Notes: a model not told the origin generated them from the letters alone. Shown: positions 8,204 to 16,941, numbered from the stretch's first letter. The stretch is 52,438 nucleotides of DNA from Candidatus Kuenenia stuttgartensis (GCA_945870505.1 CAMBSN010000010.1:1-52438), one strand, 5' to 3'. Translations and numbers: made by a program.

Positions 8204-8953
8204 CTAGCGCCATCGGGCCGACTCGCTGCGCGGGTCGGCGGCGCCGGCTGCGGCGAAGCCCGCTGCGCGGATCCAGCAGGAGTCACACGTGCCGCAGGGG
8301 CGGCCGTTCGGGAGTGGGTCGTAGCAGCTCGTGGTCAGGCCGTAGTCGAGGCCGAGCGAAAGTCCGAGGCGGACGATCGCCTCCTTGGAGAGATCGACGA
8401 GCGGCGCGAGAAATTCGAGCGGCTTCCCCTCGACGCCTGCCTTCGTGGCGAGCGTCGCCATCCGCGCGAAGGCCTCGAGGTATTCCGGCCGGCAGTCGGG
8501 GTAGCCGCTGTAGTCGACGGCGTTGATGCCGAGCACGATCGCGTCGGCGCCACGGGTCTCGGCCATCGCCAGGGCGAGCGACAGGAAGACGGTGTTGCGG
8601 GCGGGCACGTAGGTGACCGGGATGCCGTGGCTGATCTCGGCGTCAGGTCGCCCGTGGGGAACGGCGATCGAGGCATCGACCAGCGCGCTGCCGCCGAAGG
8701 CCGCGAGGTCGACCTTCACCACCACGTGGTCGGCGATGCCGAGCGCCCGGGCCACGTTGCGGGCGGCGTCGAGCTCGACCCGGTGACGCTGGCCGTAGTC
8801 CACCGACAGGGCCGAGAGGCCGAGGCCGCGGGCTACCGCCCAGGCAGCCGCGGTCGCTGAGTCGAGGCCCCCCGAGAGGAGCACCACGGCCCGCCGCAGG
8901 CCGGTCCCCTGCCCTGCCGCCGCCGTCGTGGCTATCGTGTTGACATCTTTCAT
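8204..8953 (-). CDS. queC: 7-cyano-7-deazaguanine synthase
   Basis: ATP-dependent conversion of 7-carboxy-7-deazaguanine to preQ0. 249 aa. The PP-loop [15 protein letters not shown] lies near residue 25, SVDYGQRH follows, and the C-terminal zinc site CGTCDSC preceded by a further Cys ([12 protein letters not shown]) is complete. The ATG at 8953 is used because longer in-frame extensions run antisense through queF. The start is only 18 nt from that of the divergent queF, so promoter elements for each must overlap the other coding sequence. First gene of a queC-queE operon. Confidence 0.96.
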   Translation of the reverse strand: MKDVNTIATTAAAGQGTGLRRAVVLLSGGLDSATAAAWAVARGLGLSALSVDYGQRHRVELDAARNVARALGIADHVVVKVDLAAFGGSALVDASIAVPHGRPDAEISHGIPVTYVPARNTVFLSLALAMAETRGADAIVLGINAVDYSGYPDCRPEYLEAFARMATLATKAGVEGKPLEFLAPLVDLSKEAIVRLGLSLGLDYGLTTSCYDPLPNGRPCGTCDSCWIRAAGFAAAGAADPRSESARWR

Positions 8954-8971
8954 GGCACACTTGCGACCACT

Positions 8972-9355
8972 ATGAGCACAACCACTGCACCGTCCCGCGA
9001 CCAACTCGAGACCTTCGCCAACCAGTTTCCGGGTCGAGACTACCTGATCGAGATTATCTGTCCCGAGTTCACATCGGTCTGCCCGAAGACCGGCCAGCCG
9101 GACTTCGGCACGCTCACCTTCCGCTACGTTCCAGACAAGACCTGCGTCGAACTCAAGAGCCTGAAGTTCTACCTTCAGGCCTTCCGCAACGAGGGCATCT
9201 TTTACGAGAACGTGACCAACCGCATTCTCGATGACCTCGTGGCCGTGCTCCAGCCCCGGCGGATGACGCTCGTGGCCCACTTCACGCCGCGGGGCGGCAT
9301 CTCCTCGCGGATCGCCGTCTCGCATCCGGCGGCTGACCATCTGGCGTCGTTCTGA
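8972..9355 (+). CDS. queF: NADPH-dependent 7-cyano-7-deazaguanine reductase
   Basis: Reduces the nitrile of preQ0 to preQ1 for insertion into tRNA. 127 aa, the short single-domain (type I) form. Key residues are visible: the thioimide-forming Cys in [11 protein letters not shown] (C37) with Asp44, the ESK-like substrate segment [10 protein letters not shown], and FTPRGGIS near the end. The first about 20 residues replace the longer N-terminus of Bacillus QueF. Divergent from queC/queE, giving consecutive pathway steps 18 nt apart. No Shine-Dalgarno is seen before the ATG. Confidence 0.95.
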   Translation: MSTTTAPSRDQLETFANQFPGRDYLIEIICPEFTSVCPKTGQPDFGTLTFRYVPDKTCVELKSLKFYLQAFRNEGIFYENVTNRILDDLVAVLQPRRMTLVAHFTPRGGISSRIAVSHPAADHLASF

Positions 9356-9388
9356 CGCGGCGCGGCGGGGGCCTGGCTCGTTTCGGGC

Positions 9389-9423
9389 GTGCCCGATTCG
9401 TCCCAGCCTGTGCCCGATTCGTC
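9389..9423. repeat. Two 14-bp direct repeats one 21-bp period apart
   Basis: GTGCCCGATTCGTC occurs at 9389-9402 and again at 9410-9423. A 21-bp period equals two helical turns, so both copies face the same side of the DNA, which is operator-like. They lie in the about 200-nt gap between queF and the PEP-CTERM gene. The rest of that gap holds a TTGACC hexamer (9477-9482) with no clear -10 box, and the AAAGGA ribosome binding site just before the ATG at 9555. Confidence 0.4.
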
Positions 9424-9554
9424 ACTTCATTGAATCCTCACAGTGCGCGGGCGGTGAGGGCGATAGAGTGCGGCGGTTGACCACGCACGGCGTGTGAGTG
9501 CACGCGGTGCATGACGATCTGATTCGCGCCCCACCCTCCTGAAAGGAACAGCTC

Positions 9555-10805
9555 ATGAACGCATCGAACTGATTCAAGTTCACGGCCGGCTTCGCCGCGC
9601 TGGCGTCGATCGCCACAGTGGTCGCCCCTGCGGCACACGCCGACCCCTTCTCCAGTGGCTCGCTCGTCGTCGAGCGGATTGGCAACGGGACGACGGCCCT
9701 CAGTTCGACCGCGACCCAGATCTCGGTGCTCGAGGTCACCACGGCAGGCAGCCTTACGCAGACGATCACGTTTCCCACCTCCGGCAGCGATCAGCAGTCG
9801 GATTCGGGCTCGGCTACGTCCAACGGCTACCTCAACACGTACGGCGGCTTCGTCTCCGTGCCGGGCTACAACGCCGCGTTGGGTACGGCGAGCGTGGCTG
9901 GCTCGAACGCCAAGGTCAACTCGCTCCTGGGGACGAGCGGCACCGTCGTGACTCGCACGCTGTTTCCCACGGGCGGGCCGAGCGGCACGCCCCCCTCGCC
10001 GTTCAGCGGCAATAACTATCGCTCGAGCATCGCCACGAGCGGCAGCACGTTCTACGCCGCCGGCACTGCGAGCGGTTCTCCAAACACCGGCGGCGTCTGG
10101 TATTTCGACGGGTCGGCGTTCACGCAGGTGAGCAGCACGGCGGCCACTGTGAGTGTGACGAACCTACGGACTGTCGAGATCTACAACAACCAGCTCTACT
10201 TCGCCAGTTCCTCCGGCACGTTCCTCGGCGTCAGTTCGCTCGGCACCGGGCTGCCGACCAGCGGACCGGCGTTGCCAACGCTCCAGATCAACGCTGGCGC
10301 CGGGGCAAGCACCTACGGCTTCGTGATGTTCTCCACCGGTTCGCAGGGCGCCGGCGTGCTCGACCTCGCCTACCTCGCCGATGATCGTACGGTGGCTGGC
10401 GGCGGCATCCAGAAGTACTCGTACAACGGCACTGCGTGGAGTAACTCGTGGTCACTTCTCGTGGGTGCCTCAGGCACGAGCACGCTGCAGTCTGGCACGG
10501 GCGTGGGCTTTGCCGGAATACGCGGCCTGGCAGGCACGTACGACTCCGTTCTCGGCGCCTCGCTCTACGCCACCACCACTGAGCCCAGCAACAATCGCCT
10601 GATCTCGATCCTCGACTCCGGCTCGACGACACCCTCGACCTACACGACGCTGCAGTCGGCTGGGACGAACTTCGTCTTCCGCGGCGTGGATCTCTCTCCT
10701 GTGGCTGTGCCCGAGCCCTCCACGTATGCCATCGCGGCTGTGGCGACTCTGGGCATGGCGAACCTGATGCGTCGCCGCCGTCGTGCCGGCGATCTCGACG
10801 GCTGA
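9555..10805 (+). CDS. PEP-CTERM sorting-domain protein with an in-frame TGA in its signal peptide
   Basis: The mature part is a Ser/Thr/Gly-rich extracellular protein of about 390 residues that ends in VPEPSTYAIAA, a hydrophobic helix and RRRRR: the complete PEP-CTERM signal for export and exosortase processing. A good ribosome binding site (AAAGGA) precedes ATG 9555, which would start a signal peptide MNASN-x-FKFTAGFAALASI ending AAHA, but codon six is TGA (9570-9572). The reading frame is otherwise open. The first start after the stop is GTG 9618, which would lose the signal peptide. A TGG-to-TGA change or a sequencing error is most likely; the gene may be a recent pseudogene. The interior matches no family I recognise. 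Confidence 0.8.
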
Positions 10806-10842
10806 CGCCGGCGGGGTTTTGCGGCTCTGTCACTCGCTCGTT

Positions 10843-10886
10843 CTCCGGGCAGGTCGTCGCCAGGCGGCCTGCCCGGAGCTTTTTTT
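10843..10886 (+). terminator. Intrinsic terminator after the PEP-CTERM gene
   Basis: An 11-bp perfect GC-rich stem (10843-10853 with 10868-10878) is followed by C and seven T residues (10880-10886). This is the clearest Rho-independent terminator in the window. It stands 38 nt past the stop codon and isolates the gene from the TIM-barrel isomerase that starts at 10982. Confidence 0.87.
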
Positions 10887-10981
10887 CGGCAGCCCTTGTT
10901 CGGCGCTATCTTTCCCGCGCGTGGCTGCACACAATCGCACTCCGCGATCGCGATCTGCCACCAGCTTGTGCAGGAATCCCC

Positions 10982-11992
10982 ATGCCGCAGCCCGCCGTGC
11001 TCCTCTCCGCCCTCGCCGACGAGGCCGCCTTCCACCTCTCGGCCGTCGAGCAGTTTTCGGCGCTCGCCGCCCTGGGCTTGGAGTACTACAGCCTGCGGAA
11101 CATCGACGTGGGTAAGGGCGTGAAGAACGTCATGAAGCTCTCGATGGCTGAGATCCAGAAGGTTCGCCATCTCGAAGACGAATACGGCCTCAACGTGGCT
11201 TCGATCGCCTCTCCCATTGGCAAGGTGAAGCTGCTCGACAAGGCCGACGGCACGAAGAACGCCTACGTGCCCTTCAAGCAGTACCTCGCCAAGGACGTGG
11301 CCAAGGCCTGCGAACTCGCCCACGCCTTCGAGACCAAGCTGATCCGCGGCTTCTCCTTCTATCCACCGAAAGACGCCAAGCCCGAGGACCACCTCGAGCA
11401 GGCGGTGGACCAGATCGGCAAGATCGCCGAGGCGTGCCACCGCTCCGACCTCACCTTCGGCCTGGAGGTGGAGGCCAACCTCGTGGGCCGCACCGGCCAG
11501 CTGCTCGCGGAGATCCACCGCCGGGTGAACCACCCTGCGCTCGTGCTCGTGTTCGACGCGGCCAACCTGATCGTGCAGGGCTTCTCGACGAACGAGGTCT
11601 GGAAGCAGTGGGAGGCGATGAAGCCGGGGCTCGGCTGGGTGCACATCAAGGATTACCGGCCGGTGAAGGCCGCCGCCCGCGGGAAGCACGTCGAGGAAGA
11701 CGCGCTGGCCCACTTCGTACCGGCCGACATCGGCGCCGGCGGCCACGAGAAGATCCTCGCCGACCTCCGCGGGATGCTGCCCACGCTCACCAAGAAGCTC
11801 TCCCGCCGCGGCATCCCCGGCGTGTTTCTCGATCTCGAGCCGCACGTTCGCGGCGGCGGCCAGTTTGGCGGCACCAGCGGCCCCGACGGCATGGGAGTCG
11901 CGGTCCGCAGCCTCTGCCGCGTGCTCGACAAGACGAAGGTGGCCTACCACCTCCGCGACTTCGACGACCTGCTGGCCGCCCGGGGCCTGTGA
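10982..11992 (+). CDS. Sugar phosphate isomerase/epimerase-like TIM-barrel protein (AP endonuclease 2 superfamily)
   Basis: 336 aa. The fold is suggested by ordered beta-strand motifs: LLSALADEAA, LGLEYYSLRNI, GLNVASIASPIG, KLIRGFSFYP, LTFGLEVEAN, LVLVFDAANLI, GWVHIKDYRP and GVFLDLEPH. The E/D/H residues in EVEAN, FDAAN, HIKD and DLEPH are in the places where this superfamily binds a divalent metal. Members isomerise or epimerise sugars and cyclitols or cleave DNA; this branch is common in planctomycetes and uncharacterised as far as I know. Flanked by a terminator upstream and followed after 151 nt by a radical SAM gene. Confidence 0.8.
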   Translation: MPQPAVLLSALADEAAFHLSAVEQFSALAALGLEYYSLRNIDVGKGVKNVMKLSMAEIQKVRHLEDEYGLNVASIASPIGKVKLLDKADGTKNAYVPFKQYLAKDVAKACELAHAFETKLIRGFSFYPPKDAKPEDHLEQAVDQIGKIAEACHRSDLTFGLEVEANLVGRTGQLLAEIHRRVNHPALVLVFDAANLIVQGFSTNEVWKQWEAMKPGLGWVHIKDYRPVKAAARGKHVEEDALAHFVPADIGAGGHEKILADLRGMLPTLTKKLSRRGIPGVFLDLEPHVRGGGQFGGTSGPDGMGVAVRSLCRVLDKTKVAYHLRDFDDLLAARGL

Positions 11993-12143
11993 CGAGAGTG
12001 GCGAGCCGAGGATCGGCGGCTGCTCGACGAGCGTTGGAGATTTCACTCGCCGGAGTGGAGAATCGTTGGTTGACGAGGAGCGAAATATCCCCGCGAGCAG
12101 ACAACTGCCGTCCTCGGCGGCAGCACCTCATGGAGCAGGCAGC

Positions 12144-13442
12144 ATGAGCGACGTCACCGAGCCCGGCAGCTACTTCGTCGCCAACTATCCGCCTTTCGCG
12201 CGGTGGACCGACGCCGCCGTGCCTGATGCACTTGCCGCCTTCGCGGCGCCGCCGACCGACGTGCCGCTCGGTCTTTACCTGCACATCCCGTTCTGCCGGA
12301 AGCGGTGCAAGTTCTGCTACTTCCGCGTCTACACCGACGTGGTTGCCAGTGACGTGGAGCGGTATTCGCTGGCGCTGGCCCGCGAAGCGGCGACTGCGGC
12401 GGCGCAGCCAGCGGTGGCGGGCCGCCCGCTCCGCTACGTCTACTTCGGCGGCGGCACGCCGTCGTTCCTGAGCGTCAAGCAACTGGAGCGGCTCGTGGCG
12501 GGGATCCACGAGAGCTTCGGCTGGGACGATGCCGAGGAGGTGACGTTCGAGTGCGAGCCGGGCACGCTCTCCGAGCCGAAGGTGAAGGCGCTTAAGGCCC
12601 TCGGGATGACGCGGATCTCGCTCGGCGTCGAAAACTTCGACGACCAGATCCTCGAGTCCAACGGCCGGGCCCATCTCTCCGCCGAGATCATGCGAGCCTG
12701 GGACTGGATCAAGGCCGCGGAGTTTCCCAGCACCAACGTTGACCTGATCGCGGGGATGGTGGGCGAGACCGACGAGTCGTGGACGGCCACGGTGGAGAAG
12801 ACGCTGGCGCTCGAGCCCGACAGCGTGACGATCTACCAGATGGAGCTCCCCTTCAACACGGTGTTTGTCAAAGACGCCAAGGGAGAGGGCCGCGACGTGC
12901 CCGTCGCCGACTGGGCCACGAAGCGCCGCTGGGTGGGCGAGGCGTTCGACCGGTTTCTCGGTCGCGGTTACGCGGTGTCGAGCGGATACACGCTGGTCCG
13001 CGATCCTGCGAGGGTCCACTTCCGCTACCGCGACATGCTCTGGGAGGGGGCCGATCTGGTGGCCCTCGGCGTGGCGAGCTTCGGCCACCTGTCGGGCGTG
13101 CACTACCAGAACGAGCCGCACTGGGATCCCTACCTCGACGCCGTTGAGGCGGGGCGACTGCCGATCCATCGCGGCCTGCGGCCGACCCGGCGGGAACTCC
13201 TGATTCGCGAACTGATCCTCGGCCTCAAGAAGGGCACCATCGACACCCGTCGGCTGGCGGCGAAGTTCGGCGTCGATCCGCTCGTCGAATGGGGGGGCGC
13301 CTGGGAGCGTCTGTCTCGCGACGGCTGGCTCGAGGCCATCGCCCCGCAGCCGGTGCTGACCCGGGCGGGCCTGTTGCGGGTCGATTCCCTACTTCCCGCG
13401 TTTTTCGAGCCGTCTGATCTGGAAAAACACGGGGCAGGATGA
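12144..13442 (+). CDS. HemN/HemW-like radical SAM protein
   Basis: 432 aa. LGLYLHIPFCRKRCKFCYF carries the HemN-type cluster motif C51-x3-C55-x2-C58-Y-F; VYFGGGTPSFL is the SAM-binding GGGTPS motif, and a HemN C-terminal-like winged region follows (RELLIRELILGLKKG to the end). HemN relatives include coproporphyrinogen dehydrogenase, the heme chaperone HemW and the class C radical SAM methyltransferases, some of which methylate menaquinone. The ATG at 12144 is chosen; a longer frame overlaps the preceding gene. The position next to a prenyl synthase and a chorismate-lyase-like gene favours a quinone- or aromatic-modifying role over heme synthesis, but this is inference. Confidence 0.85.
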   Translation: MSDVTEPGSYFVANYPPFARWTDAAVPDALAAFAAPPTDVPLGLYLHIPFCRKRCKFCYFRVYTDVVASDVERYSLALAREAATAAAQPAVAGRPLRYVYFGGGTPSFLSVKQLERLVAGIHESFGWDDAEEVTFECEPGTLSEPKVKALKALGMTRISLGVENFDDQILESNGRAHLSAEIMRAWDWIKAAEFPSTNVDLIAGMVGETDESWTATVEKTLALEPDSVTIYQMELPFNTVFVKDAKGEGRDVPVADWATKRRWVGEAFDRFLGRGYAVSSGYTLVRDPARVHFRYRDMLWEGADLVALGVASFGHLSGVHYQNEPHWDPYLDAVEAGRLPIHRGLRPTRRELLIRELILGLKKGTIDTRRLAAKFGVDPLVEWGGAWERLSRDGWLEAIAPQPVLTRAGLLRVDSLLPAFFEPSDLEKHGAG

Positions 13443-13529
13443 TTCAGCCACTCGACACCCTGGAGCGGCCCTCCTAGGCTTCTGTGAGCGGTTCACCGCT
13501 CCTTCCTGCACCCTCCTGCGAGTCCTTTC

Positions 13530-15356
13530 GTGCACCACTTGGCCGTCGATGCGAATGCCGGGGCGGCGGTGGTTTCGCCCCGGGCGGCCTCCGCCCACAT
13601 CTGCCCAGACTCGCGTCAACTTCGCGAACGGCTTCGGGCCGCCGTGGCTGAGAGCGTTGCCTCGTGGAAGGCCGAGGGGCTGCCCTCGGCCGCTCGCTCG
13701 GCCGCCGGGCTCCGCCATCAGGCCGAGCGAATCGTGCAGGGCATCGGAGCCCCGGCCGAAGTGGTCGGCTGGACGATGGTGGCGCTCGTCTCGGAATACT
13801 GGCGGGATCGGCTCGCCGCGGTGTCGTCCGGCCGCCGGCTCCTGCTGCTGCCAGACTGTCCGCTGGTGCCCGAATCGGCCGACACCGGCGTGCCCCACGT
13901 CTGCGGGCCATCGTGCGGCATCGCCACGCTCTGGGCTGCCGCTCGCGACCAGGGATGGGTCGTCGAGTCGACGTCGCAGGCGGTGTCGGCGATCGGGTCG
14001 CTGCTCACCGGGCAGTACGACGGCGTCCTCGGTGTGGCCCGGCTCTCCGATCTCGAGAAGGCGTTTGCCATGCTGCCGGCCTTCGCGCTGCCGATCGCGG
14101 CGGTGCCCTACCAGCCCGTCGCCGCACCGAGCGGCACGTGCGCCGAGGCGCTCGGCGCGGCAGCCATCGACGTTGACTGGGTGCTCGGGCTGCTGGGCAT
14201 CGCCGCCGGTGACGCGGCGCCGGCCGGCGACTACCTGCCTCTGCTCCGCGAGGCCGCGGGCCTGTTCGAGGCTGAGGCGATCCACACGCTCATGGATCAG
14301 GTGGGGATGTCGGGCATGCTCGGAGGCGCCGCCACGACGCCGGCAGACTGGTTGCCGCTCGAGGCCGCCGCCGGGATGTCGGGCGAGTTTCTTGCGCGTG
14401 GAGGCAAGTTTCTGCGGCCGTTCGTCACCCTGGCGGCGTTTGACGCCGTGACCGCCGATCTGGCCGAACGGCCGTCGGCCACGGCCGCTGGCGTCGTGCC
14501 GGATCGACGCACGCCCCGCGCGTCGGCGAAGGCGGCGGCCGTCGCCATCGAAATCTTCCACAAGTCGTCGCTCGTCCACGACGACATCGAAGACTCCGAT
14601 CAGATTCGCTACGGCCGCGCCACGCTGCATGAGGAGGTGGGCGTGCCCTCGGCGGTCAATGCCGGCGACTACCTGCTAGGTGTGGGCTATTCGATCATGG
14701 CATCGCTGCCGGGCCTCGATGCAGCCACCATTCGCGATGCGGTGGCGATCCTTGCCGACGCGCATGTCCGGCTGGCTCGCGGCCAGGGGGCGGAGCTCTG
14801 GTGGCGGGACGGTGCGGCCGCGGGAATGCCGGCTCGCCTGCTGACGCCGGACGAGGCTCTGGAGATCTACGGCCTCAAGACATCGCCTGCCTTCGAGGCA
14901 GCCGTGGCCCTCGGCGTGCGGCTCGCCGGTGCCGATCCGACGAAGGTGGCGGCGATCGGCCGCTACGCCCTGCACGTCGGCACGGGCTTTCAGGTGCTCA
15001 ACGACCTCAAGGACTGGGCGGGCGATCTGGAGAACGAGCGCCGCGCTGCCGGCGACCTGATCGGGGGCCGGCCGACGCTCTTGTGGGCGCTGGCGGTCGA
15101 GGGCCTGGAGCCGGCCGACCGTGCCGCGCTCGTCGAGGCGGCCGCCCGGGCCCGGCAGGCGGGTGATGCCGCGGCACTGGCCGAGGTCCGGCAGTTCTAC
15201 GACCGTGCCGGCGTTGCCACCAAGGCGACGCGGATTGCCGCCAAGCAGCGACTGCTCGCCGGCGAGGTTGTGGCCGCCTGCGGGATGCCACGGCTGCGCG
15301 AGGTGCTCGAGTTTCTCCTCGACCTCGCGGTGCCTGCCGGCGCGACGGGCGGATGA
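13530..15356 (+). CDS. DUF116-like domain fused to a trans-polyprenyl diphosphate synthase
   Basis: 608 aa with two parts. Residues about 30-225 resemble DUF116: a predicted helical start, LLLLPDCPL, a Cys pair in CGPSCG (C125, C129), and DGVLGVARLSDL followed by a Cys-containing segment (C204). Residues about 240-600 are an isoprenyl diphosphate synthase: GGKFLRP (291-297), first Asp-rich motif DDIED (351-355), GLKTSPAF and the second motif NDLKD (491-495), where the usual first Asp is Asn. It should condense allylic diphosphates with IPP; chain length cannot be read with confidence. The GTG start at 13530 lies 87 nt after the radical SAM gene; the stop overlaps the next ATG. Confidence 0.85.
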   Translation: MHHLAVDANAGAAVVSPRAASAHICPDSRQLRERLRAAVAESVASWKAEGLPSAARSAAGLRHQAERIVQGIGAPAEVVGWTMVALVSEYWRDRLAAVSSGRRLLLLPDCPLVPESADTGVPHVCGPSCGIATLWAAARDQGWVVESTSQAVSAIGSLLTGQYDGVLGVARLSDLEKAFAMLPAFALPIAAVPYQPVAAPSGTCAEALGAAAIDVDWVLGLLGIAAGDAAPAGDYLPLLREAAGLFEAEAIHTLMDQVGMSGMLGGAATTPADWLPLEAAAGMSGEFLARGGKFLRPFVTLAAFDAVTADLAERPSATAAGVVPDRRTPRASAKAAAVAIEIFHKSSLVHDDIEDSDQIRYGRATLHEEVGVPSAVNAGDYLLGVGYSIMASLPGLDAATIRDAVAILADAHVRLARGQGAELWWRDGAAAGMPARLLTPDEALEIYGLKTSPAFEAAVALGVRLAGADPTKVAAIGRYALHVGTGFQVLNDLKDWAGDLENERRAAGDLIGGRPTLLWALAVEGLEPADRAALVEAAARARQAGDAAALAEVRQFYDRAGVATKATRIAAKQRLLAGEVVAACGMPRLREVLEFLLDLAVPAGATGG

Positions 15357-15922
15357 TGAGCCCAGGCCGATTGCCGCCGGATGGTGCCGATGCGGTGGGC
15401 CGCGCCGAGCGCCTCGTGCAACTCTTCTGTCCGAATGTCGCGTCGTTTGGCACGATCACTCCCGCGGATGCCGACGAACTGCCGGCCGTCGATCGGAACC
15501 TGCTCGACCACCGCAGCCACATGACAGTGACGATGGAGCGGCATCATGCGTGTCGCCTCGACGTGCGGGTCGTGGCGGAACAGAACGCAGCCGAAGGCAG
15601 CGGGGCAAGGTATGCCCGCGAGATCCTGCTGGTCCGGCCCGATGGCCAGGTGGTGCAGTACGGCATCGTGCGGATCAACCTCGCCGCGGTGGATGCCGCG
15701 ACCGCGGCCGCGATTCGCAGCGCCGCTGCGCCGCTGGGGAGGATCCTGATCGAGGCCGGTTTGCTCTGCGACGTGCACCGGGTGAGCCTCCTGCGGATCG
15801 AACCCGGGCCCCATCTCGGCCGCATCGTTGCGATGCCGGGGCCGCTCAGTGGCCGCGTCGCTGAGATTCTCGTCGGTGGCCAGCCGGCGATCGAACTGCT
15901 CGAGGTTGTCGTGCCCGTGTGA
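15353..15922 (+). CDS. DUF98 / chorismate pyruvate-lyase-like protein
   Basis: 189 aa. The protein follows the DUF98 pattern: LLDHRSHMTVTMERHH, a YAREILLV strand, QYGIVRINL, PLGRILIEAGL, a CDVHRVSLLRIEPGPHLGR segment and the end PAIELLEVV. DUF98 includes the mycobacterial chorismate lyase that makes 4-hydroxybenzoate and pyruvate; it is related in fold to UbiC. Its ATG overlaps the prenyl synthase stop (ATGA), so the prenyl donor and the aromatic acceptor enzymes may be made together. No UbiA-type prenyltransferase is in the window. MM at the start leaves the exact start ambiguous by one codon. Confidence 0.78.
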   Translation: MMSPGRLPPDGADAVGRAERLVQLFCPNVASFGTITPADADELPAVDRNLLDHRSHMTVTMERHHACRLDVRVVAEQNAAEGSGARYAREILLVRPDGQVVQYGIVRINLAAVDAATAAAIRSAAAPLGRILIEAGLLCDVHRVSLLRIEPGPHLGRIVAMPGPLSGRVAEILVGGQPAIELLEVVVPV

Positions 15923-16320
15923 TCCTGCGGAGGCACGGCGGGATCGGATTCTTGGGAGCGTTGTGTGGCTTCACGCAAAACCCTTGTGCGCAAGGCGTTT
16001 GCGTCAACTGGGTCGATATTGACTCGCTGCGGAAGCGACCTGTAGAGTTGGGTTGTCTGGCAAGGATGGCTGGCACGGAGGCAGGATGAGGAAAGGAGTT
16101 CTCCTTCCCCTTCTTCCCCCGCCTGTCAGGAGTCCTTTCAGGCTCTGGTTCGAAACACTCGTCGGCGTCGAAATCACGGAGTGCGACGTTGGCGACGGTT
16201 CCGTTGAACTGGTTGAGTGTTCTTGGCAAGGAGGCCTAGGCGTTCGGGGCTGAGTCGCCGGTGAGGAGGCCCCGGGCACCGTTTTTACTAGCTGCACCAC
16301 GGCTAGGGAGAGGGTGGTAC
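15923..16320 (+). other. 398-nt intergenic region with a long probable leader for the next regulator
   Basis: No coding pattern was found on either strand. A TTGACT/TAGAGT promoter lies at 16019-16048, leaving about 265 nt of untranslated leader before the ATG at 16321. The leader has a pyrimidine-rich stretch (about 16097-16130) and a short AAGGAG/CTCCTT hairpin near 16093-16107. An AGGGAGAGGG ribosome binding site precedes the ATG. No known riboswitch is recognised. Confidence 0.45.
16019..16048 (+). promoter_or_regulatory. Sigma-70-like promoter, TTGACT-18-TAGAGT
   Basis: TTGACT (16019-16024) and TAGAGT (16043-16048) are separated by 18 bp. Each hexamer differs from consensus at one or two positions. 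It would drive the HTH-receiver gene at 16321. Confidence 0.45.
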
Positions 16321-16914
16321 ATGCAAAAGACCGTTTATACGACTGGCGAAGCCGCCAAAATTTGTAAGGTAAGCCAGCAGACGATCATTCGCTGCTTCGA
16401 TTCGGGGCAGTTGAAGGGGTTCCGCGTGCCGGGCAGCCGGTTTCGCAGGATTCCGCGGGATCAGCTGTTCCTGTTCATGAGGGACAACGGCATCCCGACC
16501 GACGCCCTCGAGAGCGGGCGTCGGAAAATCCTCGTCGTTGACGACGACCAGGATCTCGTCGAGCTGATCACCGACGTGCTCGAGCGGGACGGCCGCTTCG
16601 AGACGCGGAGCGTGAACAACGGTTTTGATGCCGGCATGATGGTCAAGGACTACCGTCCCGACCTGATCGTGCTCGACGTGATGCTGCCCGACATCAACGG
16701 CAAGGAAGTTTGCCAGCGTGTCCGCAGCGACTCCACCATGGACGAGGTGCGGATTATCTGCATCTCGGGCATGTGCGAGCCGGACAAGATTGAGGACCTC
16801 AAGGCCTCGGGCGCCAACGAGTTCCTCCAGAAGCCGTTCGAGGCCGAGATGCTGGTGGACCGAATCTGTGGCCTGCTCGACATCGAGTCGGGTGTGGCTG
16901 GTTCGGGCTCCTGA
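16321..16914 (+). CDS. Response regulator with N-terminal excisionase-type HTH and C-terminal receiver
   Basis: 197 aa. Residues 5-60 form a MerR/excisionase-like DNA-binding domain (YTTGEAAKICKVSQQTIIR, FRVPGSRFRRIP). Residues about 69-190 form a receiver with acidic pocket VVDDDQD, phospho-acceptor Asp119 in IVLDVMLPDINGKE, a CISG switch Ser and Lys in FLQKPF. The order DNA-binding then receiver is the reverse of OmpR or NarL types. The ATG at 16321 follows a good Shine-Dalgarno; an upstream in-frame ATG (16261) has no support. The soluble histidine kinase downstream is its likely partner, and shc-hpnH follow. Confidence 0.9.
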   Translation: MQKTVYTTGEAAKICKVSQQTIIRCFDSGQLKGFRVPGSRFRRIPRDQLFLFMRDNGIPTDALESGRRKILVVDDDQDLVELITDVLERDGRFETRSVNNGFDAGMMVKDYRPDLIVLDVMLPDINGKEVCQRVRSDSTMDEVRIICISGMCEPDKIEDLKASGANEFLQKPFEAEMLVDRICGLLDIESGVAGSGS

Positions 16915-16941
16915 TCAGCGGGTTTTCTACGGTTTTTGCCG

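Noticed and set aside
9570-9572. TGA read as selenocysteine or Trp
   Set aside because: No SECIS-like hairpin follows, the residue is in a signal peptide, and TGA clearly serves as stop in other genes here (for example the shc-hpnH overlap).
10288-10833. Minus-strand open frame across the end of the PEP-CTERM gene and toward its terminator
   Set aside because: It is antisense to a gene with a clear sorting signal and is very rich in Arg and Ser, as expected for a shadow frame.
16053-16253. 66-codon open frame upstream of the HTH-receiver gene
   Set aside because: No ribosome binding site, no similarity, and it lies within a probable untranslated leader.
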